A stretch of 64,000 nt of DNA from Lepiota brunneoincarnata (Eukaryota > Basidiomycota > Agaricomycetes > Agaricales > Agaricaceae). This document shows positions 55,490 to 64,000 of this stretch, piece after piece. Under the pieces are notes generated by a model, which did no database searches, was not told where the DNA came from, and worked only from the letters and a program-made list of their open reading frames with translations. The stretch covers positions 2,480,001 through 2,544,000 of the forward strand of contig JAEBUN010000002.1 in assembly GCA_023014365.1 (NCBI GenBank), written 5' to 3'. The translations under genes and the position numbers were made by a program. How positions within the stretch are numbered: position 1 is the stretch's first letter; every line of letters begins with the position of its first letter.

Positions 55490-57048
55490 TCGGCGGTCCT
55501 CAGGCCTCTGCACAGACTGAGGATCGCATTGGACTCTGCTGTGCTCCAGAGAGTTTCCGTCTCAATGCGTCCGCTCTTTCCGACCCGAACTCCTTTCATA
55601 TCACATTAACTTCTCCTTTAATTACTTCTGTATCTTCTGTCTCCGCTTCCGTACTCTCCGCTTCGGACCCGCTTTCTACAACGGACAATGTAGTTAGTTC
55701 TGACTTCTCTTCTCTTTCTCCTTTCAAAGCCCTTGTTGATAGTGGTTCTACTCACTGTTTTGTGGACTCATCTTTTGTTCGTTCTCATAGTATTCCAACC
55801 TCGTCCATTCCGGCTATTGAACTTCGGTTATTTGATGGGACCTCAAATGCCTACATTACGGAGCTTGCGCAACTGCCTGTATCTTTCCCCTCCGGTGAAT
55901 CTATCATTTTGGACACTTATGTCACCCGGCTCGACTCTTCCTGTTCTGTGGTCTTAGGACACAACTGGCTCACCCGCTACAATCCGTTGATTGACTGGGC
56001 TTTGGGCAGTATTACTTTCCGGCCATCCCTACTCGAGAATCCTGCTTCCGTCTCTACCTGCGTCGCACCCGCATCGGCTCCGCCTATGGCCGCCCCTGAC
56101 TCTCCTGACCTAGGTTCACCACCCCTGTCCGGGACCTCGTCCCAATCTGTCCCCCTTGCGAAACCACACATCTCCTTGATAAACGCTCCTGCCTTTATCC
56201 GCGCTGCCAAGCTCCCTGGCTCCCAACAATTCCGAATCAATCTTTCCGCCGCCTCCGCATCGGCCGCGTCCTCTTCTGTCTCCGAGGAACCGCCTGACCT
56301 CTCGTCTATCCCCGAGGAATACCACGAGTTCGCTGACGTTTTCAGTAAATCGCGTGCTGACACACTTGCTCCACACCGCCCTTACGACCTCCAGATTAAC
56401 CTAGAGGATGGCGGTCAGCCTCCGGTCGGTACCATTTACTCTCTTTCACAATCGGAGCTTGGAGCTCTACGTGATTTTATTGACGAACATTTATCTATTG
56501 GTTTCATCCGCCCCTCCACTTCCCCTCATGGAGCCCCGGTCCTCTTCGTCAAGAAAAAGGATGGCTCCCTCCGCTTATGCGTTGATTTTAGAGGTCTCAA
56601 CCGTATCACCAAGAAGGACCGCTATCCCCTTCCGCTCATCTCCGACCTCTTAGACTCCCCTCGCAAAGCTCGCGTATATACCAAGATCGACCTCCGCCAC
56701 GCCTACCATCTTGTCCGCGTTGCTGACGGCGACGAATGGAAGACCGCCTTTCGGACCCGCTACGGCTCCTTCGAATGGATGGTTATGCCTTTCGGCCTCA
56801 CCAATGCCCCCGCCACCTTCCAGCGGTTCATGAACGATATATTCAAGGACATGCTCGACGTCTGCGTTACTATCTACCTTGACGACATTCTGATATACTC
56901 CGACAACCATAGTATCCATCGTGACCAAGTCAAGGAGGTCCTCAAGCGGCTCCGCCAACACGGTCTATACGCCCGCCCTGACAAATGCCAGTTCCACTCT
57001 GACACAGTGGAATATCTCGGCTACATTCTCTCCCCCGACGGCCTCTGA
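55429..57048 (+). CDS. family B Pol N-terminal part: protease and reverse transcriptase
   Basis: The frame is open from 55429, minus-1 relative to gag, to TGA at 57046-57048. Retropepsin: ALVDSGSTHCFVDSSF (DSGS at 55738-55749) and VVLGHNWLTRYNPLIDW. RT: LFVKKKDGSLRLCVDFRGLN, KIDLRHAYHLVRVADGDEWK, MPFGLTNAPATFQRFMNDI and catalytic IYLDDILIYS at 56875-56886. The TGA falls right after GYILSPDGL and splits pol; the old copy has CAA at this codon. How pol is expressed (frameshift or other) is not shown. Confidence 0.88.
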   Translation, partial: RPTGSAPRDRRAGSPELGKIVGGPQASAQTEDRIGLCCAPESFRLNASALSDPNSFHITLTSPLITSVSSVSASVLSASDPLSTTDNVVSSDFSSLSPFKALVDSGSTHCFVDSSFVRSHSIPTSSIPAIELRLFDGTSNAYITELAQLPVSFPSGESIILDTYVTRLDSSCSVVLGHNWLTRYNPLIDWALGSITFRPSLLENPASVSTCVAPASAPPMAAPDSPDLGSPPLSGTSSQSVPLAKPHISLINAPAFIRAAKLPGSQQFRINLSAASASAASSSVSEEPPDLSSIPEEYHEFADVFSKSRADTLAPHRPYDLQINLEDGGQPPVGTIYSLSQSELGALRDFIDEHLSIGFIRPSTSPHGAPVLFVKKKDGSLRLCVDFRGLNRITKKDRYPLPLISDLLDSPRKARVYTKIDLRHAYHLVRVADGDEWKTAFRTRYGSFEWMVMPFGLTNAPATFQRFMNDIFKDMLDVCVTIYLDDILIYSDNHSIHRDQVKEVLKRLRQHGLYARPDKCQFHSDTVEYLGYILSPDGL

Positions 57049-59289
57049 ATGGACCAATCTAAAGTCAAGACCATCCAGGAGTGGCCTGAGCCTAAGAAAG
57101 TCAAGGACATCCAGTCCTTCTTAGGCTTCGCCAATTTCTACCGTCGCTTCATTCACGGATACTCCGACATCGTCGTTCCGCTCACTCGCCTCACCCGCAA
57201 AGACGTGAAGTGGAATTTTACTGATGGTTGTCGCGAGGCCTTTAACTCCCTGAAGGAAGCATTTATCTCCGCCCCCGTCCTCACTCCTTGGGTCCCCGAC
57301 GCTCAGATCATTGTCGAGACCGACGCCTCCGACTATGCCCTTGCGGCAATCCTCTCTATCGTCACCGACGATGGGGAGGTCCATCCCGTTGCATTCCATT
57401 CCCGCACCTTTAACACGGCCGAACTCAACTATGACACTCACGACAAGGAACTCCTGGCGATATTCGAAGCCTTTCGCATCTGGCGGCACTATCTCGAAGG
57501 TGCCCCCCTTGCTATTGATGTGGTCACTGACCACAAGAACCTCGAATACTTCTGCACCACCAAGATCCTGACTCGCCGCCAAGCTCGTTGGTCCGAGTTC
57601 CTATCCCAATTCCACCTCGTCATCCGTTTCCGACCCGGCCGCCTCGGCACCAAGCCTGACGCCCTAACTAGACGATGGGACGTCTACCCTAAAGGGGGGA
57701 ATAGCGACTATGCATCAGTCAACCCGCACAACTTCCGGCCTGTGTTCACTCACGAACAGCTCGCGGCCTCCGTCCGTGCCACCACTCTTTACGCCCCTTC
57801 CCTTCGCGCAGCTGTAGTCATGGACCTCGATCAGCTACACCGCGATATTCTCGCCGCCCTACCAGCGGATCCGACCGCTTCCGCCCATCTTGCCAGCCCA
57901 GAAGGCCGTTGGTCAGTTAATGATAAAGGTTTCCTCCTCTTAGACGACAGAATCTACGTCCCTGACGCCGACAATCTCCGACTTCGGATCCTCCAGTACA
58001 AGCATGATCACGTCCTAGCCGGCCACTTCGGTCAGAATAAAACGCTGGAACTCATCCGGCGCGAATACACCTGGCCTAGCGTCCGCACCTTCGTCAAGGA
58101 TTTCTGTAAGTCTTGCGTCACCTGTATGAGGTCTAAACCCCAGCGCCATCGCCCCTACGGTCTCCTTAAGCAACTCCCCATCCCCGAACGCCCTTGGAAT
58201 TCAATCTCCATGGACTTCATCGAAAAACTTCCCGCCTCCTCCGGCTATGACGCCATCCTGGTAATCGTTGACAGACTCACCAAGCAATCCCTCTTCATCC
58301 CGACTTATGATACCGTCACCTCCTCCGACCTCGCCCGCCTATTCGTCCTCCACGTCTTCTCCAAGCACGGCGTACCCGAACATGTTACCTCCGACCGCGG
58401 CTCCGAATTCGTCTCCCACTTCTTCCGCTCATTGGGACAAGCCCTTGACATGAAGCTACATTTCACCTCGGGCTACCATCCAGAAGGCGACGGACAAACG
58501 GAACGCACCAACCAGACCCTCGAACAATACCTTCGGGTCTATTGTAACTACCAACAGGACAATTGGTCCGAATTACTACCCCTAGCTGAGTTTGCTTACA
58601 ACAACGCTCCTAGTGCCACCACCGGTATCTCCCCGTTCTTCGCTAATAAAGGATACCATCCGAACATCACAGTTCATCCTGAACGCGATCTCGCCTCCGC
58701 TCGGGCCCGCCATTTTGCTGTTGACCTCGACGACCTACACACCACCTTGAAGTCCGAAATAGCGCTAGCCCAGCAACGTTATCAGACCTCCGCCGACGCC
58801 CGCCGACTCCCCGCCCCGGACTTCAAGGTTGGGCAAAAGGTATTCGTGAAAGCCCAATTCTTCCGCACCACCCGTCCCTCCAAAAAACTCTCCAAAAAGT
58901 ACCTTGGGCCTTATGAGATCATTGCACAAGCAGGTACTCACTCCCTTACACTCCGACTTCCCGACTCCATGCGTGGAGTACACCCAGTCTTCCATGTTTC
59001 CATGCTCGAACCAGCCACACCTAACACCATACCCGCCCGATCGGATCCGCCGCCCACGCCGGTTTCCATTGACGGTGAACCAGAATACGAGATTGCCCGC
59101 ATCGTCGACTCTAAGATCGATCGGCGCCGCGCGTGCAAGCTCCTCTATAAAGTCATCTGGTTAGGTTACGAAGACACTGAAGAAGAGTCCTCGTGGTTGC
59201 CAGCCACCGAGCTTGAACATGCTATAGATCTCGTAGAGGCTTTTCATTCCTCTTACCCTGCAAAGCCTGGTCCTCTTCACTCACTTTGA
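57049..59289 (+). CDS. family B Pol C-terminal part: RNase H, integrase, chromodomain (746 aa)
   Basis: Same frame as the upstream pol part, after the TGA. RNase H around residues 85-215 (VETDASDYALAAILS, DKELLAIFEAFRIWRHY, VTDHKNLEYF, PDALTRRWD). Integrase zinc domain about 318-360 (HDHVLAGHFGQNKT ... CKSCVTC). Catalytic core about 385-540 with MDFIEKLP, VIVDRLTK, SDRGSEF and GQTERTNQTLEQY. Chromodomain about 677-730 (EYEIARIVDSKIDRRRACKL, VIWLGYEDTEEESSWLPATE). Ends PAKPGPLHSL. All catalytic residues seem intact. Confidence 0.93.
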   Translation: MDQSKVKTIQEWPEPKKVKDIQSFLGFANFYRRFIHGYSDIVVPLTRLTRKDVKWNFTDGCREAFNSLKEAFISAPVLTPWVPDAQIIVETDASDYALAAILSIVTDDGEVHPVAFHSRTFNTAELNYDTHDKELLAIFEAFRIWRHYLEGAPLAIDVVTDHKNLEYFCTTKILTRRQARWSEFLSQFHLVIRFRPGRLGTKPDALTRRWDVYPKGGNSDYASVNPHNFRPVFTHEQLAASVRATTLYAPSLRAAVVMDLDQLHRDILAALPADPTASAHLASPEGRWSVNDKGFLLLDDRIYVPDADNLRLRILQYKHDHVLAGHFGQNKTLELIRREYTWPSVRTFVKDFCKSCVTCMRSKPQRHRPYGLLKQLPIPERPWNSISMDFIEKLPASSGYDAILVIVDRLTKQSLFIPTYDTVTSSDLARLFVLHVFSKHGVPEHVTSDRGSEFVSHFFRSLGQALDMKLHFTSGYHPEGDGQTERTNQTLEQYLRVYCNYQQDNWSELLPLAEFAYNNAPSATTGISPFFANKGYHPNITVHPERDLASARARHFAVDLDDLHTTLKSEIALAQQRYQTSADARRLPAPDFKVGQKVFVKAQFFRTTRPSKKLSKKYLGPYEIIAQAGTHSLTLRLPDSMRGVHPVFHVSMLEPATPNTIPARSDPPPTPVSIDGEPEYEIARIVDSKIDRRRACKLLYKVIWLGYEDTEEESSWLPATELEHAIDLVEAFHSSYPAKPGPLHSL

Positions 59290-59358
59290 GTTACTGACCA
59301 CACATCGCACCAAGAAACAACCATGTATTAAACAAACCAAAAAAACAACCCCGTACAA

Positions 59359-60435
59359 CTACCTATCGGTGTCGTCTCCAGAGAGCCCGGGCGACCCATT
59401 CACTTCTTCCATCAAATCCTGCACCTCCTCCTCCGAAGCGGGCCCGACACCCCCCTCCGAACCCTCCGTCTCCGAAAAATTTCCACTCGACCAATTTCCG
59501 TCCACCTGAGCCTCCCAACGCCGTAGTTGCTCATAGCGGCCAGCAAGCGACCCCATCTTGTCGACCTTTTCCCCCAACCGAGCGATGGACCGCTCAATTC
59601 GCACCTCCAGGATGTAGATTTTCTTGACGGTCTCCTGGTGCCTTTCTTCGATGAGCCGTTTCAACTCTACAAGGTCCATCAATTGGCATCCATCATAATA
59701 CAGGATTCCTTACTCACCTTCGAATTGCTGGCCCGACAAACCTCCGGCTCCGCTCGGCTCCGTCTCTTCTTGACCCCCGCATCGTTTCTTCATTTTGCTA
59801 CACCGTCGGCAACTCCTAGTGTTGCTGGGGCCTTTGTCAGCAATTATCATCGTAGAAACTCTTGTATTTACTTACCCGCCGGCAATCTCGCACCGGACCT
59901 CATCCCGCTGACATCTCCAGCACGGGTTATCGCCTCCGAATACGTGTTTGTTGCCCCGCCGCGGGGCCGCCCTCGCCTTTCCTTTTCCCTTTCCCTTTAC
60001 CTCCGAACCTTCGGAGTCCTCCTCCTCTTCGTCCCTCGCCGCGTCATCGCCCGTGTAATTCGGGTCGGACTCTTCATGGTCGACTTCCATAGGCTGCTCC
60101 GGCAGGCGGCTAGATGAAGCCGTCGTAGTCATCGCGACGAGTCGGGCCCGGATCGCCCGACGTTCATCCTCAGCAGCTTCCTCTTGCTGTCGCCTGATCT
60201 CTTCCGCCCGTCGCTCCCTTGCCCGCTCCTCCGCTTGCCGTTGACGCAGTTCAATCATCCGTCGCCGTTCTTCCTCTTGGCGCTCTACCGCCAATCGTCG
60301 TTCCTCCTCTCGCCGTTCCTCCTCTTCCAACCTCTCGATCTCCAGCCGCATCCGCTCCTCCTGCTCCGCCTTTTCCCTCAGTAACTGCGCCTTGCGCTCC
60401 GCCGCGGTTGGTTGTCGAGACGATTGGCTGCTCAT
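59359..60435 (-). CDS. antisense Zn2Cys6 coiled-coil protein of family B (three exons, 324 aa)
   Basis: Opposite strand to gag-pol, convergent with pol (69 nt apart). Exon 1 is 60435-59876, intron GTAAGT...CCCCAG 51 nt, exon 2 59824-59718, intron GTGAGT...TTGTAG 51 nt, exon 3 59666-59359; joined length is 975 nt with frame kept. Predicted protein: Glu/Arg-rich coiled coil at 12-95, acidic and Lys/Gly segment at 110-160. Zn cluster with Cys 172, 175, 182, 192, 195, 202 (CX2CX6CX9CX2CX6C) spans the first intron. A second coiled coil is at about 223-265 (ELKRLIEERHQETVKKIYIL), then an acidic tail. The cluster is the fungal DNA-binding type, so nuclear DNA binding is likely; the target is unknown. 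A nine-base-later 3' splice site (ACACTAG) is also in frame. Confidence 0.85.
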
Positions 60436-60484
60436 GGTGGTAGGAGGTCAAGTTGTGTATTTCCGGACCAAACCAGTTCGCCGG

Positions 60485-60492
60485 TTTTTATA
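60485..60492 (-). promoter_or_regulatory. TATA box of the antisense gene
   Basis: TATAAAAA on the minus strand, starting 57 nt upstream of the ATG at 60435; RNA start would be near 60460. Conserved at the same place in copy 1 (near 6277) and copy 2 (51151-51158). It lies between the coding region and the polypurine tract, so the gene has a promoter separate from the LTR. Confidence 0.72.
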
Positions 60493-60554
60493 CTCGGGCG
60501 GATGTCTTCCGATGGACCCGGTCTGGACCGCCTAGGGCCTCGAGGCTCGGCCCT

Positions 60555-60567
60555 AAAGGGGGGGCAC
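60555..60567 (+). other. polypurine tract of family B
   Basis: AAAGGGGGGGCAC directly before the 3' LTR, the expected plus-strand DNA primer site. Conserved with small changes before 6362 and after 51078. Confidence 0.85.
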
Positions 60568-61218
60568 TGTCATATCCATGCCAACTATAAGTCTAATCAC
60601 TTAAACTTCGGCTTCTCGACTCCACGTGTGTTCCACACAACAACCCTCTGCCCTCCGACTCGGCCCCGACTCACTCCGACCGCAACCCACTGCCCTGATC
60701 ACGCGACCACCTCCACACGTGCCGTGGTCACCTGAACCTCGCTGTCTCTATTTCCCCGTCTCCATTTCCCGTCCGTAGTCAAGATACGTTACCAGTCTCC
60801 ATATCCGTACCGGTCTCCATTTCGTTTGTAATCCGTTTGTAACCATATGGGTCTCCGCTTCACTCCGCACGTAGTCAGTACGAGTCATAGTTCGTAAGGC
60901 CAGTAGTATATATACCGTAGGTACTTGGCTTGTACTCCTCAGTCTGATAATCGAATCGAGCAGCGGACCAGCTCCCTGTTCCATATCCTCTCCTCTCTTC
61001 TGCCTCGCTCCGCTTCGGCTCCGACTTCCTGAAATACGGACTAGGACAGTAGGAGGGCACAGCACATAAGCTGAGGCCGCAAGTCCAACCCCCCGCCCGA
61101 CGTACTCCGCCTCGGTCCCGAAGTCTACGTACTGACTTCGCCCTGTCCCCCGGTTACCTTATACCAAGGATACCACCCCGACCCTCCGCTTCGGTCCCGA
61201 CCCGCACCGGCTCTAACA
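60568..61218 (+). repeat. family B 3' LTR (651 bp)
   Basis: One visible base difference from the 5' LTR (60965). Followed by target duplication GCGTT. Confidence 0.96.
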
Positions 61219-63051
61219 GCGTTCAGGGATGGGGAGTTGCTTGAGGAGACTGTAGGGGCGGTGGTGCTGGGGTTTAGACCTCATACAGGTGACACAAGAC
61301 TTACAGAAATCTTTGACGAAGGTGTGGATACTAGGCCAGGTGTATTTGTGCCGGATGAGTTCCAGCGTTTTATTCTGACTGAAGTGGCCGGCTAGGATAT
61401 GATCATGCTTGTACTGGAGGACCCAAAGTTGGAGATTGTTGGTGTTAGGGACATAGATTCTGTTATCTAAGAGGAGGAAACCTTTATCATTAACTGACCA
61501 ATGGCCTTTTGGGCTAGCAAGATGGGCGGAGGCAGTCGGATCCGCTGGTAGAGTGGTGAGGATGTTGTGGTGTAGCTGGTCAAGATCCATGACTACAGCT
61601 GCACAAAGGGAAGGGGTATAAAGAGTGGTGGTGCGGATGGAGGCTGTGAGCTGTTCATGAGTGAACACAGGCCGGAAGTTGTATGGGTTGACTGATGCAT
61701 AGTTGCTATTCCCCCCTTTAGGGTAGACGTCCCATTGTCTAGTTAGGGTGTCAGGCTTGGTGCCAAGGTGGCCAGGTTGGAACCGGATGACAAGATGGAA
61801 TTGGGACAGGAACTCGGACCAACAAGCTTGGTGGCAAGTAAGGATTTTGGTGGTGCAGAAGTATTCGAGGTTTTTGTGGTTGGTGACTACATCAATAGTA
61901 AGAGGGGCACCCTCAAGATAGTGCCACCAGATATGAAAAGCCTCGAATATTGCCAAGAGTTCCTTGTCGTGGGTGTCATAATTAAGTTCAGCCATGTTAA
62001 AGGTGTGGGAATGGAATGCAACAGGGTGGACCTCACCATCATCGGTGATGATAGAGAGGATAGCCACAAGGGTGTAGTCAGAGGCATCAGTCTTGACAAT
62101 GATTTAAGTGTCAGGGGCCCAAGGAGTGAGGATGGGGGTGGATATGAATGCTTCTTTTAGGGAACTGAAGGCTTCGCAGCATTCATCGGTGAAATTCCAT
62201 TTCACATCTTTGCAGGTGAGGTAGGTGAGTGGAACAACAATGTTGGAATAACCGTTAATGAAGCGACGATAGAAATTTGCAAAACCTAAGAAGGACTGGA
62301 TGTCCTTGACTTTCTTAGGTTCAGGCCACTCCTGGATGGTCTTGACCTTAGATTGGTTCATTTGGAGACTGTCAGGGGAAAGAATGTAGCCAAGATATTC
62401 CACTGTGTCAGAGTGGAACTGGCATTTGTCAGGGCAGGTGTATAGACTGTGTTGGCAGAGCCACTTGAGGACCTCCTTGACTTGGTTGCAATGGATACTA
62501 TGATTGTTGGAGTATATCAGAATGTCATCAAGATAAATGGTAATGCAGACGTCAAGCATATCCTTAAATATGTCATTCATAAACTGCTGGAAGGTGGTGG
62601 GGGCATTGGTGAGGCTGAAAGGCATAACCATCCATTTGAAGGAGCCATAGCAGGTCCAAAAGGCGGTCTTCCATTCGTCACTGTCAGCAACGCAGACAAG
62701 ATGGTAAGCATGACAGAGGTCGATTTTGGTATATACACAGGCTTTGCAAGGGGAGTCTAAGAGATTGGAGATGAGTGGAAGGGGGTAGCAATCCTTCTTG
62801 GTAATAAGGTTGAGACCTCTAAAATCAACACATAAACAGAGGGAGCCATCCTTTTTCTTGACAAAGAGGACCAGAGCTCCATAAGGAGAAGTGGAAGGGT
62901 GAATGAAACCAATAGATAAATGTTTGTCAATGAAATCACATAGAGCTCTCAGCTCTGATTGTGAAAGGGAGTAAATGGTACCAACCGGAGGCTGACCACC
63001 ATCCTCTAGGTTAATCTGGAGATCGTAAGGGCAGTGTGGAGCAAGTGTGTC
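61219..63051 (-). pseudogene. family B copy 2 pol: RT, RNase H, integrase zinc domain
   Basis: RT begins in DTLAPHCPYDLQINLEDGG and keeps IYLDDILIYS. After LQMNQSKV it continues past the position of the young copy's TGA, reads RNase H (TDASDYTLV-type, DKELLAIFEAFHIWWHYLEG) and HHCC (HDHILAGHFSQNKT...CKSCVTC), and ends LLKQLPIPER at the insertion point. Stops fall near 62104 and 62070. Nearly all differences from the young copy are CpG transitions. Confidence 0.9.
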
Positions 63052-64000
63052 TTTTTTTTTTTTTTTTTTTGAAATCAACAATTTGCGAGGTATAGGGCCC
63101 TCCCATGAGGGAGGATCCTATTGCTATGCGCTCTTGCAAGGCAAGCACCAGATGCACCAGACCCTGGAATCAACTTAGACTCTAACCTGGCTTAGTCAGT
63201 CAGGAGAACCGACAGAGGATTTAGTGCACTCAAGCCAGGTTGTGGGGGACTATCCCAGCCCGCTACGGCTCATGCTTTGCCAGGGAGTTAGTATAGAGCC
63301 CTGGTTACTGGGCTTCCTGTTCCCGGGCAAGTGGTTTGCTAAAGCCAACCGGTGTGGATCCCCACCTGTCCCAGGTCTCTGCCTCACCCACAGCCAACCA
63401 CATTGCACTCCCAGAGGTCCGTGGACCAGTGGCATGGAGTTGTTTCAGCACCCTAAGCCTGCGCCGCCCACTTCAGACAGAACACCCATGGGTGATCTAA
63501 CCCCAGGGCATGCCCAGATGCGAACTCACCCAGAGCTCCAAGGTTTGGGCAGCGGACCTCCCCAATCAGCAACTCCTATGGGAGAAGCCGTGGGTAACCC
63601 CAAAGCCCCAGTGCCCCACCCTTTGCCACCTGACCAGATACCTACTACCACGGACTAACAACTGGTACTTACTTGGCTTAAGCTGGTGGCACCCAGACCA
63701 AGCATTCCCATGTGGGGGATTACCTGGCCCCTTATCAGGACGTTTAATCTGTTTTTGTTAGAATTCCCCCGCTTACCGTGTCCTGTGCTTTCGCTCCCTT
63801 ATCAGGCATAGCCGATCTGGTCTGATCGAGATCAATTCAGATCTGCCACTTTTGGCTCCAACGATCTCTCCCCCAGATTTACCCCAAATTGGTGATTGCC
63901 AGTTGCCAAATCAAGAACTGAGATCAAGGAGACTGCCAAATTTTCCTTGGAGATAGTTTACCGACCCAAAGAACCAAGCACACGGTAGTATCCAATGACA
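63052..64000 (-). mobile_element. retroposon R1 (copy 4), 5' end outside window
   Basis: T run 63052-63070, then GAAATCAACAATTTGCGAGG as the reversed tail; the body matches the other R1 copies to the window edge. Inserted in old family B pol. The longest R1 body here, at least 930 bp, with no coding domain seen. Confidence 0.8.

Larger units (their letters stand above)
53397..61218 (+). mobile_element. Ty3/gypsy family B copy 3: young, complete, TSD GCGTT
   Basis: A 7822-bp element with two 651-bp LTRs that show one visible difference (A at 53794, G at 60965). Flanks are GCGTT at 53392-53396 and 61219-61223. Order: LTR, self-primer site, gag, pol (PR-RT-RH-IN-chromodomain), convergent antisense Zn2Cys6 gene, polypurine tract, LTR. 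It lies head-to-head inside an older copy of its own family. It is CpG-rich, unlike everything around it. Confidence 0.97.
50419..63051 (-). mobile_element. Ty3/gypsy family B copy 2 (old), split by a young copy
   Basis: Minus-strand element: 3' LTR 50419-51078, antisense gene 51206-52238, pol C-terminal half 52294-53396, then after the young element pol N-terminal half 61219-63051. The left part is interrupted exactly at the target duplication GCGTT. Its 5' part is cut by R1 at 63052. Arg codons have become Cys/His/Gln/Trp and Asp codons Asn throughout, the signature of CpG loss. Confidence 0.93.

Noticed and set aside
55490..55520. Intron joining gag to pol
   Set aside because: No GT...AG pair with usual basidiomycete sequence fits around the gag stop; the frame overlap suggests minus-1 recoding instead, unproven.
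57121..57582. Minus-strand 153-codon frame over RNase H
   Set aside because: Antisense shadow of GC-rich pol codons; no ATG context, promoter or homologue seen.
1..64000. CRISPR array, operon or prokaryotic features
   Set aside because: No regularly spaced short repeats, no ribosome-binding sites; all element types are eukaryotic.

Overview
The window looks like nuclear DNA of a basidiomycete fungus, most likely an Agaricomycete. The evidence is chromodomain Ty3/gypsy elements, RNase H-bearing Tad1-like LINEs, 50-51 nt introns and a fungal Zn2Cys6 cluster. I recognise no host gene: essentially all 64 kb is nested transposable elements. Family names used here (A-E, L1, L2, R1, R2) are my own labels.

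Layout. 1-4689: Ty3/gypsy family A copy 1 (minus), inserted into a decayed family B copy (4690-7026, plus). 7027-27550: a mosaic of two LINE families, L1 (tail AATAAATTGGAGATTT + poly-A) and L2 (tail TAAATTGTTGATTTC + poly-A), broken by solo LTRs with perfect 5-bp target duplications, a Tc1-like transposon and a 0.9-kb inverted-end element carrying a tRNA-like sequence. 27551-28882: retroposon R1 and a family B LTR piece. 28883-33739: decayed gypsy family C (plus). 33740-41648: family A copy 2 (minus) with retroposon R2 inside. 41649-50418: L2, R1 and L1 pieces, including the best LINE copy (45515-47934, 15-bp target duplication). 50419-63051: an old family B copy (minus), split by a very young complete family B copy at 53397-61218 (identical-length 651-bp LTRs with one visible difference, target duplication GCGTT). 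63052-64000: R1.

How the parts work. Family B is the most interesting element. Besides gag and a protease-RT-RNase H-integrase-chromodomain pol, it carries between pol and the 3' LTR a three-exon gene on the antisense strand. That gene has its own TATA box and encodes coiled coil, acidic stretch, Zn2Cys6 cluster and coiled coil. The gene layout is kept in all three copies that include this region. Families A and B both appear to prime reverse transcription with the folded-back 5' end of their own RNA (Tf1 type): an 11-12 nt primer-binding site matches the LTR about 34 nt downstream of the TATA box. R1 and R2 share L2's 3' tail and are probably mobilised by L2. Old copies have lost CpG by C-to-T/G-to-A change, while the young family B copy is still CpG-rich, suggesting methylation or a RIP-like process. 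The density and nesting suggest a heterochromatic, possibly pericentromeric region.
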